A stretch of DNA of 64,000 nucleotides from Rugamonas brunnea (GTDB lineage: Bacteria > Pseudomonadota > Gammaproteobacteria > Burkholderiales > Burkholderiaceae_D): NCBI RefSeq assembly GCF_014042345.1, contig NZ_JACEZT010000001.1, positions 682,001-746,000 on the forward strand, read 5' to 3'. The notes under the pieces were generated by a model. The model had not been told where the DNA came from and ran no database searches. It saw only the letters and a list, made by a program, of their open reading frames with translations. Numbering within the stretch: position 1 is the first letter of the stretch; every line of letters starts with the position of its first letter. A program made the translations under genes and the position numbers. Shown one piece after another: positions 17,550-27,182 of the stretch.

Positions 17550-17695
17550 GCGCAAAACCGCCGCGCGTGTGTGCGTTGGCGAAAAAACCACAATCCCGAC
17601 AATTTACTGAATATTTGTACAGTACCTGTGGATTCATACAGTAGTTATGCTATTCTGATGACTCGTTCAACACATCTCCCTTCCAAGGAATTGTC

Positions 17696-17920
17696 ATGAC
17701 AACACTGAATAGCACTTTTGGTTCCCGTTTTGGTCTGCAATACGCACCGATGTCGTTCTTGCTTCGCATGGGCAAACGCGAAATGCTGGTGTGCCGTGAC
17801 TTCCGCAAGCGCTACTACGCCGTCAATCCCGTGATCGAGCTCGACACGGGCGTCGAAGCGGGCCACCTGGAAATCCTGTTGCTGCGCCGCTGGCTGCTGA
17901 TCCTGTCGAAAGCACACTGA
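17696..17920 (+). CDS. Conserved small protein of unknown function
   Basis: Seventy-four residues, no signal peptide. It has a basic aromatic centre (FLLRMGKREMLVCRDFRKRYYAVNPVIELD) and a hydrophobic C-terminus (HLEILLLRRWLLILSKAH). AAGGA lies six bases before the ATG, and the upstream 150 bp is AT-rich with promoter-like character. Codon use is like that of the neighbours, which supports a real gene. I do not recognise a family. It is convergent with the AI-2E permease gene. Confidence 0.6.
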   Translation: MTTLNSTFGSRFGLQYAPMSFLLRMGKREMLVCRDFRKRYYAVNPVIELDTGVEAGHLEILLLRRWLLILSKAH

Positions 17921-17935
17921 TGCGCGCCGGGCTGA

Positions 17936-17966
17936 GGAAGTGTTCGCGCTGACCGCGAACGCTTCC
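17936..17966. terminator. Strong hairpin between convergent genes
   Basis: Arms of 13 bases (17936-17948 and 17954-17966, GGAAGTGTTCGCG against CGCGAACGCTTCC) pair with a single G-U wobble around a 5-base loop. It lies 16 bp after the stop of the 74-residue gene and before the convergent permease. There is no T-run, so an intrinsic terminator is uncertain; it may act on both strands. Confidence 0.35.
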
Positions 17967-18030
17967 GCGCTCGCCGCCGGCCAAGCTGCCGGTCACGCTA
18001 CCGTACGCACTGCCGCGTTCGCCCCCATAT

Positions 18031-19113
18031 TCAAACACTGTGATCAGGACTGGCGACGGCCACGCGACTGTCAAACACATCGGCCTCGTACCACAAGGTC
18101 ATGAACAGCACCATGACGACCGGACCGATGAACAGGCCAACCAGGCCCATCGTTTCCACGCCACCCAAGATGCCGAACAGCACGGCCAGGAACGGTAAGC
18201 GCGTCGCGTTGCCGATCATACCGGGGCGCACGAAATGGTCGGCCACGAACAGCACCACGCCGCCCCACGCGGCCACGCCCACGGCGGCCGGCACGCTGCC
18301 CTGCACCAGCAGCAAGGCTGCCGCGCTGACAAAGGCCAGCGGCGCGCCGAACGGAATGATGGCCAGGATGCCCGTCACCGCCGCCCACAACGCCGGCGAC
18401 GCCAGGCCGGCCAGCGCGTAGCCGATACCGATCAGCACGCCCTCGGCCAAGCCCACCAGCACCAGGCCGTTGACGGTGGCGCGGATGGCCGTGGGGATCT
18501 TGGCCGCATAGCGGTCCCAGCGCTGCTGGCTGAAGCAGTGGTTGCCGATGGCCGTGATCTGGCGTGTCAACGCCATGCCGTCCTTGTAGAAGAAGAACAG
18601 GCACAGCAACGCCAGACCGAAATCGACGAGGCGGTGGAAGAAACCGGCGCCCATGCTCTTGAGCATGTCGCCGGCCGTGTGGAAGCTGCCCAGGCCACTG
18701 CCCGAGAGCAGATGGGCCAGGCCGTGCGGCTGGCTCAGCGTGGCCAGCCACCAGTCGGCGATGGCTTCACCGACGAGCGGCAAGCCATGCAGGAATACCG
18801 GCACGGCGATGCCGTCCGTATTGGCGCCCGCGATGAAGGCGGCCAGTTGCGGCGCCTGGCGCGCGGCCTGGGTCAGCGCCAGCAGCACCGGCAGCACGAA
18901 CACACACGCGCACGCCAGCGTCAGCAGCGCCGCCGACAGGATGGCGCGGTTGCCCAGCCGCGCCAGCAGCCGGCGGTACAAGGGCCACGTGGCCACGCAC
19001 AGGATGCCGGCCCACACCAGCGGCAGGAAAAAGCGCTGCATCACGAACGCGGCCAGCGCGATCAGGGTCAGGGAAAAGCTGGCGCTCAACAGGTCGCGCT
19101 GGGAGTCGGTCAT
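18031..19113 (-). CDS. AI-2E family transporter
   Basis: Inner-membrane permease of 360 residues in the AI-2E/PerM (UPF0118) family. About eight hydrophobic segments are visible, with the family's long loop and the conserved C-terminal part (GILAIIPFGAPLAFVSAAALLL, FGILGGVETMGLVGLFIGPVVMVLFMTLWYE). Members have been proposed as exporters of autoinducer-2 or as Na+/H+ antiporters, so the substrate is not fixed. The start at 19113 is set by GGAGG at the right spacing; a 20-residue upstream extension has no site. Confidence 0.88.
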   Translation of the reverse strand: MTDSQRDLLSASFSLTLIALAAFVMQRFFLPLVWAGILCVATWPLYRRLLARLGNRAILSAALLTLACACVFVLPVLLALTQAARQAPQLAAFIAGANTDGIAVPVFLHGLPLVGEAIADWWLATLSQPHGLAHLLSGSGLGSFHTAGDMLKSMGAGFFHRLVDFGLALLCLFFFYKDGMALTRQITAIGNHCFSQQRWDRYAAKIPTAIRATVNGLVLVGLAEGVLIGIGYALAGLASPALWAAVTGILAIIPFGAPLAFVSAAALLLVQGSVPAAVGVAAWGGVVLFVADHFVRPGMIGNATRLPFLAVLFGILGGVETMGLVGLFIGPVVMVLFMTLWYEADVFDSRVAVASPDHSV

Positions 19114-19197
19114 GGATGGGCCTCCGGTTAACATTGAACGAATGGTAAGGGCATTTGCGGCTGCCACAACCATGCGCGCACAAATTTTTTCCTCGCT

Positions 19198-20106
19198 TCA
19201 ACCGGCCAGCAGGCGCTCGCACTCGCCGCGCAGGAAGTCGCGCAAGTGCAGCACGGCCGGCGTCACCTGGCTGCGGTGCATGCACACCATGGTCAGCGGC
19301 GCCGCTTCGCAGGCATAGTCCGGCAGCAGACGCTCCAGCCGGCCGCTGCGCAGATCGGCGATCACGTCCAGCTGCGACTTGCACGCGATACCCATGCCCG
19401 CCACGGCCCAGCGCCGCACCACGTCCGCGTCGTCGGCGCTGCGGTCGCCGCCCACCAGCACGGATTGCGGCGGCGCGCCGTGCGGACCGTGGAAGGTCCA
19501 GCGGTCATGGATCACGCCATCGATGGCAAAGCGCAGGCAATTGTGCTCGCGCAGCGCGGCCGGCGTGGCCGGATAGCCATGGCGGCGCAGGTAGGCCGGC
19601 GCGGCGACCAGCACGCGCCGGTTGTGCGGCGCCAGCGGCAACGCCACCAGGCTGGAATCGTCAAGCTGGCCATAGCGTATGGCCAGGTCCACCGGCTGGC
19701 GGTACAGGTCGGACACCCGGTCGCCCACGCTCAGCTGCAACACGATGCGCGGATATTGCTGCTGGAACGCATCGAGCCAGCCCAGCACGATATTGCGGCC
19801 GATGTCGGACGGCAGCGCGATCTTCAGCGTGCCGGCGAAATCGTCGCGCCCCTGCAGCAGCGCCTCATGGCCTTCCTTGAGCAGGCGCAGCGCCTCGCGC
19901 GCGTGGGTGAGGTAGTGCTCGCCCTGCTCCGTCAGCCGCAACGAGCGCGTGGTGCGGGCGAACAGACGCAGCCCCAGCGCCCCTTCCAGCCGTTTGACGC
20001 CGGCGCTGGCCAGGGCCGGCGAAATCTCCAGTTCACGGGCGGCGGCCGACAGGCTGCCGTGCTCAGCCGTGCGCACGAACACGGTCAAATCATCCAAACG
20101 CAGCAA
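19198..20106 (-). CDS. LysR-type transcriptional regulator
   Basis: LysR regulator of 302 residues. The N-terminal helix-turn-helix is VRTAEHGSLSAAARELEISPALASAGVKRLEGALGLRLFARTTRSL, followed by the effector-binding fold with DFAGTLKIALPSDIGRNIVLGWL and the C-terminal RLERLLPDYA. It probably controls the divergent oxidoreductase gene at 20209, as is usual for LysR pairs. The start is not obvious: no in-frame ATG lies before the first helix. The most likely start is TTG at 20106, with AAAGGA about ten bases upstream. The frame stays open far upstream without meaning. Confidence 0.87.
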   Translation of the reverse strand: MLRLDDLTVFVRTAEHGSLSAAARELEISPALASAGVKRLEGALGLRLFARTTRSLRLTEQGEHYLTHAREALRLLKEGHEALLQGRDDFAGTLKIALPSDIGRNIVLGWLDAFQQQYPRIVLQLSVGDRVSDLYRQPVDLAIRYGQLDDSSLVALPLAPHNRRVLVAAPAYLRRHGYPATPAALREHNCLRFAIDGVIHDRWTFHGPHGAPPQSVLVGGDRSADDADVVRRWAVAGMGIACKSQLDVIADLRSGRLERLLPDYACEAAPLTMVCMHRSQVTPAVLHLRDFLRGECERLLAG

Positions 20107-20208
20107 TTTTCTCGATTCCTTTGAAAGTGTTTCGTCATTGACCTTCTTTTTCTTCAAGATCAGATAAATGATGATACGCCCATTCCTCAAGCCAACCGGA
20201 GTATTTCC

Positions 20209-21222
20209 ATGAAAGCCATCGCCTACCGTCACAACCTGCCCATCACGGACGCCGACGCCCTGCTCGACGTCGACCTGCCCGCGCCGCAAGCGCTGGGGCG
20301 CGACTTGCTGGTGGAAGTGCGCGCCATCTCCGTCAATCCCGTCGACGTGAAAATCCGCACCGGCGTCGCGCCGGCGGAAGGCGAAATGAAAGTGATCGGC
20401 TGGGACGCGGCCGGCGTGGTCAAGGCCGTCGGCCCCGATGTCACCCTGTTCCGCCCCGGCGACGCGGTCTGGTACGCCGGCTCGCTGACCCGCCCCGGCA
20501 CCAACAGCGAGCTGCACCTGGTGGACGAGCGCATCGCGGGCCGCAAGCCCGAGCGGCTCGATTTCGCCCAGGCGGCGGCGCTGCCACTGACGGCCATCAC
20601 GGCCTGGGAATTGCTGTTCGACCGGCTGGGCGTGCCGCGCGGCGCCGGCGCGGCCGGGCAAGCGCTGCTGGTAGTGGGCGCGGCCGGCGGCGTCGGCTCC
20701 ATCCTGGTGCAACTGGCGCGCCAGTTGACGGGGTTGACCGTGATCGGCACCGCCTCGCGTCCCGACACGGCGCAGTGGGTGTGCGACTTGGGCGCCCATC
20801 ACGTGATCGACCATACCCAGCCGCTGGACCAGGAACTGGCGCGGCTCGGCTTGCCGCCGGTGCACTATGTCGCCAGCTTGAACCAGACCGCCCAGCACTG
20901 GAACGCCATCGCCGAACTGGTGGCGCCGCAAGGCAAGGTGGCGCTGATCGACGACCCGGCGGCCATCGACGTGCGCCTGCTCAAGCGCAAGAGCGTGTCG
21001 CTGCATTGGGAATTCATGTTCACGCGCTCCATGTTCGGCACGCCCGACATGCAGCAGCAGCACCAGTTGCTGAACGACGTGGCGCAACTGGTGGACACGG
21101 GCCTGATCAAGTCCACGCTGTCCGAACGCTACGGCAAGATCAACGCGGCCAACCTGAAGCGCGCCCACGCGCTGATCGAAAGCAATCGCGCAATGGGCAA
21201 AATCGTGCTGGAAGGATTCTGA
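20209..21222 (+). CDS. Zinc-type alcohol dehydrogenase-like/quinone oxidoreductase
   Basis: Medium-chain dehydrogenase/reductase of 337 residues. It has the GroES-like N-terminus (SVNPVDVKIRTG, GWDAAGVVKAVG, GDAVWYAGSL) and a Rossmann domain with LVVGAAGGVGSILVQLA near 160 that binds NADPH. The catalytic and structural zinc cysteines of true alcohol dehydrogenases are missing, so it belongs with the zinc-free quinone oxidoreductases (ZTA1/YogA type). It is divergent from the LysR gene, 102 bp apart, and is its likely target. The substrate is unknown; such genes often respond to quinones or reactive aldehydes. Confidence 0.87.
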   Translation: MKAIAYRHNLPITDADALLDVDLPAPQALGRDLLVEVRAISVNPVDVKIRTGVAPAEGEMKVIGWDAAGVVKAVGPDVTLFRPGDAVWYAGSLTRPGTNSELHLVDERIAGRKPERLDFAQAAALPLTAITAWELLFDRLGVPRGAGAAGQALLVVGAAGGVGSILVQLARQLTGLTVIGTASRPDTAQWVCDLGAHHVIDHTQPLDQELARLGLPPVHYVASLNQTAQHWNAIAELVAPQGKVALIDDPAAIDVRLLKRKSVSLHWEFMFTRSMFGTPDMQQQHQLLNDVAQLVDTGLIKSTLSERYGKINAANLKRAHALIESNRAMGKIVLEGF

Positions 21223-21253
21223 GCGATTTTGAGTAGAACGACAGCGATCCGCG

Positions 21254-21790
21254 CTAGGCGCCGGACAGCGGCCCACCGGCCGCCAGTTCCTGCGCCCGCA
21301 TGATGCGCAGCCGGGCCAGCACGGCGTCGTCATGGGCGCTCAGTTCGGCCTGCAACACGCCCGCCAGCGTGCACGAGTCGGCGATCTCCTGCAGCAATTC
21401 CTGCTGCCGGCGCCGCAACCGGGCCGACGCATAGCCCAACTGCGCGAACATGGTGTCGATCTCCAGGCAGCAGTCGCGCAGCGCCCACAGGGACTTGCGG
21501 GTCGATTCCACCGCGTCCGTCAGGCCCTTGTCGAGATCCAGCAGCTCCAGGCTGGCCCGGCCATCGGACGCCATCTTGCGCACCACGGCGAGCCAGCGGC
21601 GGAACTTGGCCGAGATATCACGCATGCGCACGATCTTCCTTTGCAGCATGCGGCAGTAATGCCAGCACAGCCAGCGCATGGGCAGCCGCGCCAGCACGGG
21701 CGGCAACCCCATGGCGTGCGAGCGCCGCTCCAGCCAGCGCACGCTCGCGAGCAGGCGTTCCAGGGAAATGCGGATGGGCACGTTGGACAT
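21254..21790 (-). CDS. Uncharacterised protein, helical and basic
   Basis: Protein of 178 residues, mostly helical, with a basic tryptophan- and cysteine-containing middle (LPMRWLCWHYCRMLQRKIVRMRDISAKFRRWL) and a C-terminal helical part (ALRDCCLEIDTMFAQLGYASARLRRRQQELLQEI). There are no transmembrane segments or recognised motifs. The start at 21790 is the first methionine with a GGAG upstream; longer forms reach a stretch that reads like non-coding sequence. It is convergent with the oxidoreductase gene. I do not recognise a family. Confidence 0.5.
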   Translation of the reverse strand: MSNVPIRISLERLLASVRWLERRSHAMGLPPVLARLPMRWLCWHYCRMLQRKIVRMRDISAKFRRWLAVVRKMASDGRASLELLDLDKGLTDAVESTRKSLWALRDCCLEIDTMFAQLGYASARLRRRQQELLQEIADSCTLAGVLQAELSAHDDAVLARLRIMRAQELAAGGPLSGA

Positions 21791-22009
21791 GGTGCGTGGC
21801 TCCGGCAGGATGGCGTCGATCCACGCTACGGTAGCAAATGCGGGCACGCTACCGGTGCGCGACGCGCACACCATTTGACGTACCTTAAAAGATCGGACCG
21901 GGGGCGCCACGCTCAGTACGCATGCCGCCACGGACGGCGGCGGGAGGCTGTAGGAAGGCGGAGGGAAAGCGGGCGGAAACGGCTGACCGCGCCGTCCCCG
22001 CCACGCAGC

Positions 22010-23221
22010 TTAGCTAGCGGCGGCGCCCTCGCCCTTGCGCAGCATGGCCTTGATGCCGCGCAAGCCCTGGCGGATACGGGCTTCGTTCTCGATCAGCGCG
22101 AACCGCACGTAGTCATCGCCGTACTCGCCAAAACCGATGCCGGGCGACACGCATACCTTGGCCTCGGCCAGCAGCAGCTTGGAAAACTCCAGCGAGCCCA
22201 GGTGGCGATACGCTTCCGGGATGCGGGCCCAAATGTACATGGATGCCTTGGGCTTGTCGACCGGCCAGCCAGCCTCGTTCAGGCCCTTGTGCAGCACGTC
22301 GCGCCGGCTCTGGTATTGCGCCACGATCTCGCTCACGCAGTGCTGGTCGCCTTCGAGCGCGGCGATGGCGGCCACCTGCACCGGCGTGAAGCTGCCGTAA
22401 TCGTGGTAGCTCTTAATGCGCGCCAGCGCCGCCACCAGTTCCTTGTTGCCCACCATGAAGCCGATGCGCCAGCCTGCCATGTTGTAGCTCTTGGACATGG
22501 TGAAGAACTCCACCGCCACGTCGCGCGCACCCGGCACCTGCATGATGGACGGCGCCTTCCAGCCATCGAAAGCAATGTCGGCGTAGGCCAGGTCGTGCAC
22601 CACGAGGATGTTGTGCTGGCGCGCCAGCGCCACCACGCGCTCGAAGAATTCCAGTTCCACGCATTGGGCCGTGGGGTTGGACGGGAAGCCCAGCACCATC
22701 ATCTTGGGCTTGGGATAGCTCTCGCGCACGGCCCGTTCCAGCTCGGCGAAAAAGTCCACGCCCGGCGTCATGCGCACGGAGCGGATATTGGCGCCCGCGA
22801 TCACGGCGCCCCAGATGTGGATCGGATAGCTGGGATTGGGCACCAGCACCGTGTCGCCGCGGTCCAGCGTCGCGAGCATCAGGTGCGCCAGGCCTTCCTT
22901 GGAACCGATGGTGACGATGGCTTCCGATTCGGGATCGAAGTCCACGTCGTAACGCGTCTTGTACCACTTGGTGATGGCGCGCCGCAGCCGCGGGATGCCC
23001 TTGGAGGCGGAATAGCCATGCGTGTCGGGCCGCTGCACGGTCTCGATCAGCTTGTTGACGATGTGCGGCGGCGTGGCGCCATCCGGATTACCCATCGACA
23101 TGTCGATGATGTCTTCGCCGCGCCGGCGGGCAGCCAGCTTCAGTTCGGCGGTGACGTTGAAAACGTAGGGCGGCAGGCGGTCGATGCGCGCGAAATTGCG
23201 CACAGGAGGAGTGGTAGTCAT
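22010..23221 (-). CDS. alaC: Alanine-synthesising aminotransferase, AlaC type
   Basis: Class I/II PLP-dependent aminotransferase of 403 residues. It has [13 protein letters not shown], a [13 protein letters not shown] motif with the PLP lysine, [13 protein letters not shown] with the cofactor aspartate, and a C-terminal arginine in the YVRFALIEN region. The pattern is that of AlaC (YfdZ), which makes alanine from pyruvate and glutamate. In many betaproteobacteria this gene lies directly before homoserine dehydrogenase and thrC; here those are absent and a broken tssK lies upstream, so the block has been rearranged. Annotation as an aspartate aminotransferase is possible, but the sequence style favours AlaC. 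Confidence 0.83.
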   Translation of the reverse strand: MTTTPPVRNFARIDRLPPYVFNVTAELKLAARRRGEDIIDMSMGNPDGATPPHIVNKLIETVQRPDTHGYSASKGIPRLRRAITKWYKTRYDVDFDPESEAIVTIGSKEGLAHLMLATLDRGDTVLVPNPSYPIHIWGAVIAGANIRSVRMTPGVDFFAELERAVRESYPKPKMMVLGFPSNPTAQCVELEFFERVVALARQHNILVVHDLAYADIAFDGWKAPSIMQVPGARDVAVEFFTMSKSYNMAGWRIGFMVGNKELVAALARIKSYHDYGSFTPVQVAAIAALEGDQHCVSEIVAQYQSRRDVLHKGLNEAGWPVDKPKASMYIWARIPEAYRHLGSLEFSKLLLAEAKVCVSPGIGFGEYGDDYVRFALIENEARIRQGLRGIKAMLRKGEGAAAS

Positions 23222-23357
23222 GAGTTATCTTTACGTAAGCGCCCGGAACCGTCCGAGCGACGTTGGCACAAGGCTGTGCCTGCAACCATACTAGCCGAAA
23301 CAAATGCGCGCTGGCAAGCCCCACCGCCCGCCACGCCACCGCGCCATCACAACATCG

Positions 23358-24704
23358 CTAGCTGGCGATCGCGAACAACTCCAGCTTGAGCGACTTGATA
23401 TTTGTCGGCGCATAGACGGCGATCGCTTCCGCCTTCAGCATGTTGTCGTACAGCGGCCCCTTGCTTTCGATCGAAAAATAATACGTGTTGGGCCGCACCG
23501 GCACTTGCGGCGGCACCTGCGGCATGTGCGTCAGCTCCACCCCGGGCAAGGCGAACTGGATGGCGCGCTCCACGTCGTCGGGCGCGCCCGCCTTGAGCAG
23601 GCGCGGCACGGCAGCCACCAGTTCCAGCGGCGGCATGTCGGCCTGCACGGCCAGGCACAGCGCCGTGTCGCGCCCGACGCGGGCCGCGTCCAGCGCGCCC
23701 TTGTGGTGGGTGGGCTTGGACGGTTCCACCTCCAGTGCGATGGCGACGTAACGCGACGAGATCACCGTGTCCACCAGGTCGCGGATGATGGCGTCCAGCC
23801 GCGCGAAGCCGGGTCCGGGGTCGGCATGGTCGTAGGCTGGCAGGTCGGCCAGCGCATACTTCTGCGTGAACGTCATCAGGCCGCCGGCCAGTGTCATCAA
23901 TTGCTGGAACAGGGACTCCGGATGGTGCTGGCGGTAACGCGCGCCATGGGTCAGGCCGGCGCCGGCCGTGTTAAGCGTGCTCAGCATCCAGAACGAGGCG
24001 ATGTCGCCGCTGTGCACTTCGATCACATTCCTGCTGGACTGGCGGTGGCGGCTGTACAGCGCCTCGATCTTCACGCTCAGCTTGCCCAACAGCTTGTCGA
24101 GCCGCTGCGCCAGCCAGGGCGCGGCGGCCACCGTCACGCTGGGCGGCAGGTAATCGGGGTCCAGCTCGAAGCCGCCGCCGGCCAGGCGCCGCACGCGCGC
24201 CACCGGCACGCTGATGCAATCGTCGAGCGCGTCCAGCTCCGACAGCAACCGCACGTGCGGCTGCAAATAGCTGACGTCCACGCTGACGGCATCCGAATAC
24301 AGGTCCGGCGTGTCGCGCTCCACCGGCGCATAACGCGCGCCGTTGGCGGCGCCGCTGACCACATTGGCGCCATGGTCCTTGAAGCGCGACAAAGCCGCGT
24401 GGAAGGTGAAGCTTTGCGTGTCCGGCGGCAGCGTGGACAGGTCCACCGTCACCGGCAGCGGACACGACGCGGGCGCCTCGTACAACTCGCCGTCCGGGAA
24501 GATCAGCGACAGGGTCTCGGCCGTCAGCCGGTTGTTGGCCAAGCCGTCGCCATCCCATTGCAAGGCGCACACGCCCCACAGATGGGGATGCAGGGCGGCC
24601 GCCGTCCGCTGCAGGCGCGCTTCGTGGTAGCGGTCCAGTTGCTGCAGCTACTGTGGCCCCAGGGGCAATCCTTCGGACCACAAGACTTTGGGTGGCAGGC
24701 GCAT
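23358..24704 (-). pseudogene. tssK: tssK, type VI secretion baseplate gene with in-frame TAG
   Basis: TssK joins the baseplate to the membrane complex of the type VI secretion system. From the ATG at 24704 the frame reads MRLPPKVLWSEGLPLGPQ, then TAG at 24650-24648 (codon 19), then LQQLDRYHEARLQ and on to a stop at 23358, 448 codons in all, the usual TssK length. Family members have H or Y at codon 19, so TAG probably came from TAC by one substitution. The remaining 404-residue frame is intact from a GTG at 24572, with VEVHSGDIASFWMLSTLN-like and TYYFSIESKGPLYDNML family blocks. No other T6SS gene lies in the window. It could be a pseudogene, a sequencing error, or a shortened protein restarted internally. 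Confidence 0.8.
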
Positions 24705-24928
24705 GACGGTCTCCGGCTGGATGGAAATGTCATACCAGCATGCAACGGCCAGCGCCGGCAGTGTTGATGCGCCTCAGAAAGCATGTCCGTATCCAACAAT
24801 TCTGCACAGCAACGCACTTTCCCATGCGGAAATTTGATGCGATAATCATGCTTGCGTTAACGGACACTTTCTGTGCCGTTCGCCCCTCCCCGTACCACAT
24901 GCCCTGAGCGGCGTAGCACAGAATTTCC

Positions 24929-25354
24929 ATGGACAGCGCGGCAATCACACAAGAGTTTCTGGATCAACAACTGAAAAGTTGCGGCTGGCATATTGCGGCC
25001 ACACTGGGCCTCGGTTTGCTGGCCGTACCGCTGGCCATGTACGGCCAGGACAGCCTGGAAGCGGCGCGCCCCATCTTCCCCATCATCGACCAGAATTACG
25101 GCAGCTGGCAGGCCGCTTATCTGCTGGCGCTGCTCGTGCTGGGCCTGGTGTGGGCGGCCGCCATGCGCCAGAAGATCAACCATTTCCAGACCGGCTTGCA
25201 CAACCTGCGCACCCAGCGCCGTATCGACGAGCACAAGCAACTGCGGGCGCGGCAGGCCGAGGAAGCCCGCCAGGCGCGCGCGGCGGCACTGGCCGAACAG
25301 GCGGCCCAGCCCGTGTTCCGGCACGGCGGCCGCAGCGGCAAGTTCGATTACTGA
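24929..25354 (+). CDS. Two-helix membrane protein of unknown function
   Basis: Protein of 141 residues. Two transmembrane helices (WHIAATLGLGLLAVPLAMYG and WQAAYLLALLVLGLVWAAAM) are joined by a short loop (QDSLEAARPIFPIIDQNYGS), followed by a long Arg/Gln/Ala-rich cytoplasmic helix (RIDEHKQLRARQAEEARQARAAALAEQAAQ) and a glycine-rich end. It starts 225 bp from the divergent broken tssK. The ATG has only a weak ribosome site. I do not recognise a family; it is unlike a known type VI component. Confidence 0.6.
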   Translation: MDSAAITQEFLDQQLKSCGWHIAATLGLGLLAVPLAMYGQDSLEAARPIFPIIDQNYGSWQAAYLLALLVLGLVWAAAMRQKINHFQTGLHNLRTQRRIDEHKQLRARQAEEARQARAAALAEQAAQPVFRHGGRSGKFDY

Positions 25355-25384
25355 CCGGCGGCCAGCGCCGCGCCCTGCCCTGGC

Positions 25385-25819
25385 TCAGGGCGTGCTCAGG
25401 TTGTCGTGGTTTTTTTCCCGGTCGAACAACAGGAATTTGAGCACCACATCCGACACATTGCGATCGTAGTTGGAACGCGCCGTACGCTCCTCCTCGAACC
25501 AGCGCCGCTGTTCGCCGGCCGTGGCCGGGGTCCGTCCCTGAAACGGCGACACGAACGGGGTCAGCACGTTGGAGCGGAAAGTTTCACTGTTAAATTCCGC
25601 CCGCAATTGCGTGCACAGCCGATAGTCGGACTTGATGCTGATGTGATAGCGCGGTGATTTCTTGATGCCGATACCGCCCGGTGAGTCCGAAATGAAACCC
25701 TTCTCCACTGCTTCGGTGATCTGCTTTTGCTCCAGGTCGCTGCGTGCGGACCAGATCCCGTCGGGAATCTGGACATAGCACTTGTCCCTGAGGCCGCCAA
25801 TCTGTATGAAATGCGCCAT
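25385..25819 (-). CDS. Uncharacterised soluble protein
   Basis: Protein of 144 residues beginning MAHFIQIGGLRDKCYVQIPDGIW and containing SPRYHISIKSDYRLCTQLRAEFN and a charged C-terminus (RRWFEEERTARSNYDRNVSDVVLKFLLFDREKNHDNL). No signal peptide or membrane helix. A clear AAGGAG seven bases before the ATG supports expression. Base composition is lower in GC than the genes around it, which may point to acquisition. It matches nothing I recognise; it lies between two other orphan genes near the broken tssK. Confidence 0.55.
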   Translation of the reverse strand: MAHFIQIGGLRDKCYVQIPDGIWSARSDLEQKQITEAVEKGFISDSPGGIGIKKSPRYHISIKSDYRLCTQLRAEFNSETFRSNVLTPFVSPFQGRTPATAGEQRRWFEEERTARSNYDRNVSDVVLKFLLFDREKNHDNLSTP

Positions 25820-26022
25820 GCGTTTCTCCTTGCGCCGCCAGCGGGCGGCCGGTTGAGGTGAGAGGAAAAGACGAACTGCAATCGCGAACCAGCTTTGCGA
25901 ATGGGATGCGTGAAATACCTGTCAAATTATAAAGCCGGCAGCCAGCCTGACCTCACCGGCAGCACCATTGTTCACTGCCGCAGGGCGCAAGTGTTGTTTT
26001 TTTTGAAGCAATTCCGAGACAA

Positions 26023-26943
26023 CTACGCGGGCCGCCGCACGGAGGTATCGCCATGCAGCGCGAACGGCACCGCCCTCGCCCAGCGGTTCGACGACAGCGA
26101 GAACGTCAGCGCGCGCACCTGGTGATACCAGCCGGCCGGCACGTAGAGCATGTCGCCGGGTTCGACGATGCACTCGATCATGGCCGCCTGGCGCGCCAGC
26201 GGGAAGCGCGCGAAATCAGGCGCCTCGGGGTCGAATGGCGAGCCGAACAGGATGGCGTTCGCTTCCTTGGGGTAGAGAAATTCCTCGTGGTGCGGCGGCG
26301 ACAGGAAGATGCGCTTGGTGCCCCATACCTGGGCGAAGATGTTGTCATCGTAATCGCAGTGGAGCGGCGTCACGGTGCCCGCCGGGCCCACCCAGAAACG
26401 GGGCGGGCCCATCTTGTCGAAATACGCGGGCCAGTGGCACAGGCGGTTCAACTCGCGCAATTCCAGGTTGCCCAGGTACGGTGGCAAGGCATCGGTGCCG
26501 GCGGCCACCAGGTCCAGGTATTCCAGCATCGTCATGTCGCGCATGGCCCGGTCCGGCGCGAAGGCCGTGTTGATGTAGTCGCCTACGCGCGCGCGCACGG
26601 GCACGTGGCCGTAACGCTCGCGCAGGATGGACGGCGGCAAGGCGGTCAACGGCCAGCGGTTGACCAGGCCGCTGATCAGGAACGGCAAGCCCTGTTCCGC
26701 GCGCGCCCGGAACGCGGCCGCGTCCAGCGGACCGAGGCGCGGCACGGCGGTGATGGCGGGCAGATCGCGGGCGGCGCGCTGGATGGCGTCGCGCATGGCC
26801 TGGATCGAGGTCACGCCGCGCACCTGCGCGTCGCGCTCCTCCAGCGCCCGTTTCCTTGCGATGGCGTCCTCGGGCGAGGCGGCGATGAACGCCGACCTGG
26901 GAGGCGGCAGGCGCCGCGCCATGGCATTGTTTTCCTTCGACAT
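26023..26943 (-). CDS. Cupin-8/JmjC-like 2-oxoglutarate oxygenase
   Basis: Protein of 306 residues in the cupin_8 (JmjC-type) family of Fe(II)/2-oxoglutarate hydroxylases. The iron ligands appear as HCDYDDN (HxD near residues 200-202) and a later His in WYHQVRALTFSLSSNRW. The substrate-side block YLGNLELRELNRLCHW and a GDMLYVPAGW strand match the family. Such enzymes hydroxylate proteins or small molecules, and no partner gene shows the target. The start at 26943 is the first ATG; a second methionine lies seven residues on. Just upstream is the first copy of the small-RNA repeat. Confidence 0.82.
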   Translation of the reverse strand: MSKENNAMARRLPPPRSAFIAASPEDAIARKRALEERDAQVRGVTSIQAMRDAIQRAARDLPAITAVPRLGPLDAAAFRARAEQGLPFLISGLVNRWPLTALPPSILRERYGHVPVRARVGDYINTAFAPDRAMRDMTMLEYLDLVAAGTDALPPYLGNLELRELNRLCHWPAYFDKMGPPRFWVGPAGTVTPLHCDYDDNIFAQVWGTKRIFLSPPHHEEFLYPKEANAILFGSPFDPEAPDFARFPLARQAAMIECIVEPGDMLYVPAGWYHQVRALTFSLSSNRWARAVPFALHGDTSVRRPA

Positions 26944-27081
26944 AAACCTTCGCTATCTATCTTCTCGTTACCGCCACGCTGGCGGGCAGACAGTATAGCA
27001 AGGACGCGCGTGCAGAACGCGGCGACGCGCTGGCCATGCCGCGCCATGACCAGCCGCCCTCCCGGCGACGGATTTCTGAAC

Positions 27082-27176
27082 AAAAAAAACCCACCGGCAA
27101 GGGTGGGCTGAATCCAATTCTTGGAGGAGTTGGAGGAGACAGGTGAATTATGCTGCATCACAGCATATAAGGCCAA
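27082..27176 (-). ncRNA. Candidate small RNA, copy 1
   Basis: Transcribed leftward from the promoter at 27183-27211, with a predicted start near 27176. A 7-bp hairpin follows (27149-27155 with 27161-27167, TATGCTG/CAGCATA, loop TGATG). Then comes a pyrimidine-rich stretch with two CUCCUCC motifs from about 27143 to 27123, and an intrinsic terminator (27090-27095 with 27102-27107 and a run of eight U). No plausible protein is encoded. CUCCUCC can pair with Shine-Dalgarno sequences, so translational control is a possible role. It is 55/55 identical over 27090-27144 to copy 2 at 33630-33684. Not recognised as a named family. Confidence 0.55.
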
Positions 27177-27182
27177 TTTTGA

